From Epiperipatus broadwayi (lineage: Eukaryota; Onychophora; Udeonychophora; Euonychophora; Peripatidae): a stretch of DNA of 64,000 nt. Numbering within the stretch: position 1 is the first letter of the stretch; every line of letters starts with the position of its first letter. Both the position numbers and the translations under genes were made by a program. The notes beneath the pieces are model-generated. The model had not been told where the DNA came from, did not search any database, and was given only the letters and a program-made list of their open reading frames with translations. This document shows, one piece after another, positions 56,942 through 64,000 of the stretch. The stretch lies in contig JAQFVV010000349.1 in the NCBI GenBank assembly GCA_028023455.1, positions 219,501-283,500 on the forward strand. The letters run 5' to 3'.

Positions 56942-57556
56942 ACTACTTTAGAATCCATTCTCCACCATTTTAATTTCTAAGGGAAGCCAAACTATTGCTG
57001 ACATAACTAAGTGCTAAAGCAAGTCAGATAATATTAGTGCTCTGGTATAAAGTCCAAATATTTTGATCATTAGCAAAAAAGTTGCATTTTCCATTAAAAA
57101 TTTAAAAAATAAACATATAAATTTTGTAAAATTATGCTCAATCAAAGTCATATAATTTTTGTTTTTTCCCCACCCCAGTCATTTTCTAATTATTAATGTA
57201 TTTGATTTGTAGAATTATTTAATTCAAAATTTGCAACTTTATTTAATTATGGCAGTGATATAATCTTTTGTCATGAAAATTTTGCTTTTTCCCCATCCCG
57301 TCATTTTTTTAATTATTAGTATGTTTGATATTTTGATTTCTAGAAGTATTTCATTTTTTAATTGAGCATAAGTGTACAAAATTTGTGTTTATTTATTCAT
57401 TTTTGATGGAAATTGCCATTTTTTAGCTGATGGTTAAAATAATTGGAACACTTTATAACAATGGTTCCAGTATTATCGGACTTCCTTTAGTGCTTGGTTG
57501 TGTCATCAGTGGTTTTGAGTGATGCTAAAATGATGGAGAGTACATTCTAAAGTAGT
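56942..57556. mobile_element. Long-TIR MITE
   Basis: ACTACTTTAGAAT at 56,942 is inverted at the right end (ATTCTAAAGTAGT, 57,556). Imperfect arms extend about 200 bp (AAGTGCTAAAGCAAGTC-like and CAAATTTTGTA segments). Non-coding; target duplication not resolved. Confidence 0.7.
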
Positions 57557-57795
57557 ACAATTCTATATTTATTCCAGAACTTTATTCCTGAAATTGATCC
57601 TTGAGTTAAATCTCTTGAATAATTGTTTTCTAAATATATGTTAAATATTCAATGTTTTTGTTACAAATCTTTGTATATAAAATATTTGTATGGAGTTAGA
57701 TAAATTATAGACATACTAAGAAAGTTATTTTATTGCTTTATATATATATATAAATGAAAGGATTTGCACAAGTATTGCATTTAAAAATAAAATCA

Positions 57796-57885
57796 AGCGT
57801 TGTGGCCTTGTGGTTAGCATAGCTGTCTTTCAAGCAGCTGGCCCGGGTTCCTTCTCGGTTAACGCTTTGACACAGGAAAAAAAAT
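57796..57885 (+). mobile_element. tRNA-derived SINE
   Basis: AAGCGTTGTGGCCTTGTGG begins it. The anticodon arm is GCTGT-CTTTCAA-GCAGC (anticodon position TTC). The B box is CCCGGGTTCCTTCTCGG, and AACGCTTTGACACAGGAAAA ends it. Acceptor halves AGCGTT and AACGCT pair. Confidence 0.72.
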
Positions 57886-58980
57886 TAAAACAATTTTTCT
57901 TTTGTTTTCAATTCTCAAAGAAAACGCAACAATAAGAAAAAAGAAAAGAATATTATAAACTCTGCATTATTGATGTTGGTTTAAACTTAGTTTAAAAATT
58001 ATAAATGATCATTTATATCTTTATTTATTATATGTGTTTGTTAACAATTGCTCATTGATTTTTGTTGCTTGATAATTTACTAAACTATATAATACATCCA
58101 AGAGGTTAAGTCTTACATTACATTCAAAATAATTTTGGTCATGTAGGTGCAGAAAGGAATAAATAATCTTTAGAGAGTTAGTAAGCATAATTTAATCAAA
58201 GAATGAAATATATTCTCTTAATAATCACGATTAGTAGCGCAGGATATAATGATCTCAAGTATTATATGGCTAAAAATGTCATAGATATTTCATGTACATT
58301 TTCCACTCACTCATGGGATTTAGCTAGACAACTAATGCATTATTCTCATGATTGGTTTCAGACATTTTCTTTTATCAGCAAGAGATTAGGATCACAGCTG
58401 GAAGGAATGCATTCATACTAGAAGTCGATGTTGACTTTATTATATTATTCATGCTAATAACCTAAAAATAAAAAAATCTTAATATTTTGAATTCAAACTA
58501 GATCTATTACTGAGTCATTTTCTATAATCCTATGTCAACTGGATCCCTTGCTCAGGTAATTCACAAGCTTGTATGCAAATTAAGGTCATGTGATATTGTT
58601 AATGTTGAGATTTAAATGCAGACTATACGTTTTAAAAATAGTTGATTTACTTTAAAACTGAAATGGAGATAACAATCCTCTTAGAAGTCATTTTAGATTT
58701 TTTGGGAAATATTGAAAATAATTTATGAATTTAAAAAATAAAGTCATAATAATCTTAAATCAGTGTGTTGATAGTTTTTTTATATAATGATATCATAAAA
58801 TAAATAAGGATTGTGATCATTTTTGAGTAACGATCCAAGAATTCACATGACTACATTCAATGATATTTAAATATAAAGGTTATCAATCCATTCAAATTTC
58901 TTAATTCACTCATTTCTGTTTCAAGAATTTATGATGGGATTGAAGTTTTAAATACATCTAATATATATCATAATCATTTT
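57886..58980. other. No recognised feature
   Basis: A+T-rich. The 72-codon frame at 58,203-58,421 has a hydrophobic start but no recognisable domain, and I do not call it a gene. Confidence 0.45.
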
Positions 58981-60096
58981 TGATCCTTATTGATTCTTTT
59001 TAGGATGAAAGTCACTCCAATTTTCTTCAATTTTTAACCTCTCTTCTTTGCATTACTACAGCATACTTTCCTTATTTCATCCATCATTCTTGCACATGGT
59101 CTTGGAACTATTAAGATTTCAACTATCTATTTATTATCATCTCTTCTAGCAATATGTTTCAGTCTCTTAGGTCAATTACACCTGTTGTTCTTTCACCAAT
59201 GTATTTTGTCTTAATCCCTTTTTGATAATCCTAACAAATATCTTTTCACACTTTGTTGAATGGTTTGAAGTCACTGCATTGTTTTTCTGTTAAGTGTCCA
59301 AGTCTCAGATTCATCTATATTGAAAAACTTCCTTTTCAAATGCACAGACATATTTCCTTTTAATATTGCTATTTCTACCAAAAATACTTCATTCTATGAT
59401 TAATTTCATCCAGTATGTTTTCATCTATATTAATAATCTGACCAATATATTTGTAGTCATTAACTTCTTCTAGTTTATCACTGTCAATATTTATTTTCTT
59501 CTCTTGAGAAATCCATTGATTCTCATCTTTTTAGCATTTACCTTTAGTCATACTTTCTTACTTTCATCTGAAATGCTCTAAAGCATTATTTGAAAAACAA
59601 CTACATTATGACTTAAATAATCTCCATTTAATTCTATTTTCTTATCTTCCATTTTAAGCCACAAAATACTTCTTGCAAAATTTCTGTAAAAAGTTTTGGA
59701 AATGTGGAATAACCTTGTTGTACACCCTTTTTAATGTTGACTTTCTTAGAAGAACTATGTAAGATTATCATTGGTAGATAATTTTGATAAATAATATTCA
59801 GAATATGACAATAAGCTGGGTGTATATCATGGAAAAAGTGTTTATCGAATCAAATGCCTAAATCCAAAGCATCATGACCATTCACATTCATTGGTTTTTT
59901 CTATAACTTCTTTCAATACTTGGATGTGATTCACTGTGCTAAAACCATTTTTAAGTTCAGCTTGCTCTTTTGGTTGGTTAATAGTTTGCTGAATATGAGT
60001 TGTAATTATATTGCTAAAAATTTTATATGGAAATGAGAAAAGAGTGATAAGTATATAATTTTTAATATCTTTTTTATTGTCTTTTTTTATTGTCTT

Positions 60097-60324
60097 TTTA
60101 AAATATCAATATTATTACTGCATTCTTCCAGTCATTTAGTACATCTATATTATTTAGACAGGTAGTATATAACTTTGTCGACAATTAATTATAATTCCAT
60201 CATTATTTGGTTTAAAATATCAATATTATTACTGCATTCTTCCAGTCATTTAGTACATCTATATTATTTAGACAGGTAGTATATAACTTTGTCGACAATT
60301 AATTATAATTCCATCATTATTTGG
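60097..60324. repeat. Exact 114-bp tandem duplication in RTE copy V
   Basis: 60,097-60,210 and 60,211-60,324 are identical as read, starting TTTAAAATATCAATATT. The paralogue at about 21.3 kb has a single copy. Confidence 0.9.
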
Positions 60325-60621
60325 AGCTTTTTCCTTCTTCATAAATTTAATTCCATGTCTCACTTCTTCATTTACGATAGGCAATTCAGATGTAATAATT
60401 GTAGGAGATACTTTTTCTTGTTTTTTTATTGCTATATACTTTTTTGTAGAATTCTTCTACATATTTGATGATGTTTTTTACCAATACCAAACTGTTTTTT
60501 TATCCTTTTGATATTTTTATTCTCTTCTATCTTGTAAATTCACAATTATATTTTCTTATATCATTATTAACTATTTTCCTACCATTTTGCACAACTCTAG
60601 ATAATCACTTCTTATTAATGA

Positions 60622-61310
60622 AACATTTTTATATAAGCCAATAAACATCACATGACTACCACCTCTTATGCTTGTGTATAACTGTTGTTAAAACAGGTAA
60701 AACTCACTATATATATTGCCACACACAGCAAGCTAGAGCAATCAATGGATGCCAAAAGGCTTGTGCATAAAATCCCCATCTAGTGCCTGCTCATCCAATA
60801 TCCCTAGACTAGTTTCTGGCTTATGGCCTTCGTCACTTGTCTTTGTTATCAACAGTTATACACAAGCATAAGAGGTGATGATCATGTGATGTTTATTGGC
60901 TTAAAAACAATCCTGCCTAATAGGATAGTGGTGGCTATGGTTATTAAAAAACCAAAGACACCAAAATGTATGGGTACTGAACTGGGTTCAGACCCATATG
61001 ACTACATAAACTAATGGGCTTGGATTGAAAATATTAAAGTGTTTTCACTTTAGACTCATAGTTTTGTAGATAAATGGAAATAAAAGATGGTTGCTGGAGG
61101 GTTGCATTAGATCCTAAGATCTAGGTGCAGTGCTCTCAGATCCAAGGTTCCTCACTGATGAAGGCCATAAGCCAAAAACTAGTCTGGGTATATTGGATGA
61201 GTAGGCACTAGATGATTTTATGCACAAGCCTTCTGGCATCCATTGATTACTGTAGCTTGCTGTGTGTGGCAATATATATAGTGTTTTGCCTGTTTTAACA
61301 TTTTTATATA
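60622..61310. mobile_element. Hammerhead fold-back element, 14-bp duplication
   Basis: AACATTTTTATATA flanks 60,636-61,296. An antisense unit (tail, arm, partial ribozyme near 60,793-60,835) is followed by a sense unit with the full spacer and a ribozyme near 61,138-61,197. That ribozyme has CTGATGA but AAAA instead of GAAA. RTE sequence at 21,715-21,760 is the uninterrupted counterpart of this site. Confidence 0.87.
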
Positions 61311-61480
61311 TGTTCATATTCCTTATTTTCTTTATAAATTGTCTTGGTTCAGTAGAAATTTTATTGTTCAATGGTTGTTTTTTTGTATCAACTATCTTGT
61401 TTCAGTTCTTCCTAAGATATTCTTTAACAAACATTTATATTTTTATTTTAGATAACAAAGCTTTATCAACTTTGTAGATA

Positions 61481-62409
61481 ACTTCTCTTATATAGACCAC
61501 CACATTTACATATATGTGTATCTTATATAATTTGATGCAGTGATAAAGTAGCAAACATGAGAATGAAACATTCATGGATCACATCCTGATTTTGCTATTT
61601 CCAATCCTTGAATATTATATGACCTTCTACGCAACAAACCATTCAATTATTTTTGCTAACTATATGTGTATTTGTACATATTTTTCATATTTTTTTTGCA
61701 CACAATAAAATGTTATTCAAATTATACAAAAGCCAGCATTCTATTGCAGCAGATTCAAGGTAGGGGCAAAAATAATAAGCATAGCACCCTACAATTATAT
61801 CCCACATCTGTCAGTAGCAAAGGCTACATCATATTACAAACATATTTTTCTCTTTTTATAGTCGGTGCATTGACACTCATCTATCACCAAAATTTAACAA
61901 ATAATATACCAAAATGGTGGTCTGACTGTCTGTACTAGTGGGTGGTTGTGATATCCAGACATTGGGATGAGAGATACAGTGATAGAAATGCATTTCTATA
62001 ATGCAATAATTGTTTATCTTTTCACAGGATGTTAAAAGTTAATACAAACCAATACATAACATGCAATGGAAGGTATCAAGCTACTGACATGGGCATGAAA
62101 ATACAGGTATTTAGCACCTCTAGTGCACTTGAAAAATGAGGATTATTCTTGAAATGCATACATAGTGAGATAGAACGATCTAACTTTCTGTGGATAGTTT
62201 GTGATATGCTTGAGTTGAGAAATACACTGATAAAAACAAACACACACCCACAAAGGCAAGTATCTATTAATAATGTTAATAAATATTAATTCTCTTTTCA
62301 ATCAATGTGATTCAAACTAATCTTATAGATGGATTCAACTAAAATCTAAAATTATTAAAGATGTAATATGTGTCAAGGTATATCTTTATATACATCTTCT
62401 GTTACATGC
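61481..62409. other. No recognised feature
   Basis: A+T-rich. The 90-codon frame at 61,666-61,938 is of low complexity and unrecognised. Confidence 0.45.
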
Positions 62410-62742
62410 TTAGGTACTTACGTATTTGTCTGACGGTGATGAAAAACGTCGGCGCAATCAAATGTATAAATCAAGATCGAATTAAGCAATCTTCTAAAAA
62501 CGAAAACAATTTTTTAAGAGAATAAATATTAGATAAGTTGTTAGTCAAAATGTTGGTTTATTATTTAATATTTACTCAAAAAAAAAAATTAATTGTTTTC
62601 GTTTTAAGAAGATTGTAAACGATTTTATTCACACCATTTGTTTATGGAGCGTTATAAGTACATAATTTTCTCATGTACAAAATGTTCTCTCATCAATCGC
62701 CGGACTAATACGTGTGTGTCGGATTAATACGTAAGTATCCAG
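62410..62742. mobile_element. TIR MITE with internal inverted repeat
   Basis: TACTTACGTATTTGTCTGAC and its inverted counterpart (GTCGGATTAATACGTAAGTA) form the ends. CAATCTTCTAAAAACGAAAA and its complement form inner arms. A related end fragment is at 29.3-29.4 kb. Non-coding. Confidence 0.65.
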
Positions 62743-63425
62743 GCATACTATTATCTATAGGTATGAGTTTCTGGACAAATTTATATATATAAGACTTCTG
62801 TGCCAGTTGGCAGTTTGAGATAGTTGTCAATATTAAATGCTATGACCAAGATATAACACTTGATCATCATCATTCTAATAATGAATGGGACTGTGATAGA
62901 GTAGCAGATTTTAGATTTCAGCGGCTTGCAGTCCAGCTCTGGTTTTTTTTTTTTGATTTCTTGTGAATTCCCGATTGATTAGTAAATCATTTAATTATTT
63001 TTAATAATGAAGGAACCTTTTATTAAATATTCGGTATTTAACTGCATTTAAAAATCTAACAATAAGCGACCAAACATGTTATTTTTACTGAAAATAAATT
63101 AGCTTTAAGGTAAAAGGAAATTTGAATAAAATGTTGACAAGGTAATTTTTTTAATCCCAAACTCAAGGTGGGTGAGCGGGGAGGGAACTATTAAAAGAGA
63201 AAATGCTTGTTTAAATCACCTCTGGTAAAGTAGAAAGGAAGTTGATAAATTTTGCAAAAATAACTGGCACTCATATGTAGACCGCTTTAAGTTTAAATCG
63301 TAGTTTACTGTTGCTATAGAAATACACATACATTTTTATTATTCTTTACAAAAATTATTGGGTTATGTTTAAAACAGAGTGGAAAGGAGTTATGTGATTA
63401 AAAATATATATATATATTTTTTTAA
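62743..63425. other. No recognised feature
   Basis: A+T-rich spacer. Confidence 0.45.
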
Positions 63426-63512
63426 TGTGTCAAAGCGTCGGCCGACAAGTGAACCCCGGGACAACTGCTTGTAAGGCAATTGTGCTAATTTCTCGGCCAC
63501 CAACGCCTAACG
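63424..63512 (-). mobile_element. tRNA-derived SINE
   Basis: Minus strand: AGGCGTTGGTGGCCGAGAA, then a CCTTACAAGCAG arm, the B-box-like CCCGGGGTTCACTTGTCGG and CCGACGCTTTGACACATT. It is closest to the copy at 30.1 kb. Confidence 0.7.
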
Positions 63513-63829
63513 AGTTTTTTTACTTTCTAAAAGTATGTTTTCCAAATATTGAATATGCTATATTGCATATGAATTTTTACTATGGAGAGCGAGTATTCAT
63601 TAATATTGTCGTTTGCTGGATTCTGAATAATGACAGGCTCCTCCAGTAGATGGTTATAAGTTCTTTCGGAAAGTGCAGATCAACCAATAAAATAAATGGC
63701 ATAATGTTAGATTTGCTGTAATGTCTAATTTAGTGTCTGTTCTTGAGATTTCTTGATATATAAATGAAAAGTTAATATATTAAAATCTGTGCTTAAGCCC
63801 CAAAGTTTTTATTTCTTTCTGGATAGCAC

Positions 63830-64000
63830 TAATACAGCAATACTATTGCAAAATCAACGTCTTTTTCTTGGAGATTTTAATGCCCACGCTAGTTCACATA
63901 ATAAACTTTGGTCAGAAATTGTTGGAAATAACGATATTAGGCTGTAAACTTTCAAATGGTCTGCTATTAAGTTATTGCATAAAATACGGATTGACTATAC
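63830..64000 (+). pseudogene. LINE endonuclease fragment at window edge
   Basis: QRLFLGDFNAHASSHNKLWS and EIVGNNDI contain the AP-endonuclease GDFN motif. A TAA follows at about 63,946, after which the expected NGL and YG segments appear in another frame. The element continues beyond the window. It is distinct from the RTE and the 49-55 kb LINE (GDFNAH type, Jockey/R1-like). Confidence 0.65.

Larger units (their letters stand above)
58985..61480 (-). mobile_element. RTE-type LINE, copy V, split by a fold-back element
   Basis: The minus-strand copy runs parallel to that at 20.0-22.6 kb but is more decayed. It keeps the C-terminal RTE region (about 59,000-59,550), FVDY-type and FNTADHI-type reverse transcriptase remnants, and the linker (60,330-60,635, continuing at 61,311 on). 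A 114-bp tandem duplication and the fold-back insertion at 60,636-61,296 interrupt it. No frame is long. Confidence 0.75.

Noticed and set aside
58203-58421. 72-codon frame with signal-peptide-like start
   Set aside because: No family recognised and no supporting gene structure; it may be chance.
3435-61310. Fold-back family as ordinary hAT, Mutator or piggyBac MITEs
   Set aside because: Target duplications vary from 10 to 14 bp, outer ends are not inverted copies of each other (arm end versus tail end), and a ribozyme core is conserved.
3435-61310. Fold-back family as Helitrons
   Set aside because: Helitrons insert between A and T without duplication; these have clear target duplications.
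1-64000. CRISPR arrays, phage or bacterial operons
   Set aside because: No regularly spaced short repeats, ribosome-binding sites or compact gene runs are present; the window is eukaryotic.

Overview
This window reads as intergenic and intronic DNA of a strongly A+T-rich animal genome, most likely an invertebrate. The order cannot be fixed from this sequence. It has no operons or bacterial signals, and nearly all coding sequence belongs to transposable elements. The one confident host-gene piece is a first coding exon (43,352-43,552, + strand) of an angiotensin-converting-enzyme-like M2 peptidase. It has a signal peptide and a GT splice donor; I do not see the other exons.

Layout. 1-7.2 kb: a 92-bp perfect hairpin, LINE scraps, and a decayed hAT (ZBED5/GTF2IRD2-like) transposase on the minus strand that is split by a fold-back element. 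7.2-17.2 kb: a plus-strand RTE-type LINE that took at least three further insertions, one of them a near-complete Ty3/gypsy element (10,163-15,461). 17.9-22.6 kb: minus-strand LINE remains, including a 5'-truncated RTE copy. 24.8-25.2 kb: a Penelope-like element (PLE) remnant encoding a GIY-YIG endonuclease. 26-33 kb: fold-back elements and RTE 5' fragments. 33.1-38.7 kb: a hAT transposon (ZMYM/TTF-zinc-finger type) nested in a fold-back element nested in an RTE copy. 39.2-41.3 kb: a probable solo LTR. 42-49 kb: tRNA-derived SINEs, the ACE exon and small fold-back copies. 49.3-55.5 kb: a probably full-length two-ORF LINE on the minus strand, flanked by a 15-bp target-site duplication. 56-64 kb: another fold-back element, TIR elements, a second large RTE copy, a SINE and the start of another LINE.

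The most interesting signal is the fold-back family, with twelve copies or fragments here. Its conserved core folds as a type I hammerhead ribozyme: CUGANGA, a small stem II, GAAA, a 2-bp stem III written in the palindrome ACUAGU, and a stem I of two 6-bp helices around an internal loop. In long copies the ribozyme occurs on both strands, head to head. Insertions carry variable 10-14 bp target-site duplications, and three of them can be checked against uninterrupted paralogous sequence in this same window. Hammerheads with very short stem III and variable duplications are known from Penelope-like retroelements and small ribozyme-bearing retroelements of animals. This family looks like a palindromic non-autonomous member of that world, and a PLE endonuclease remnant lies in the same window.
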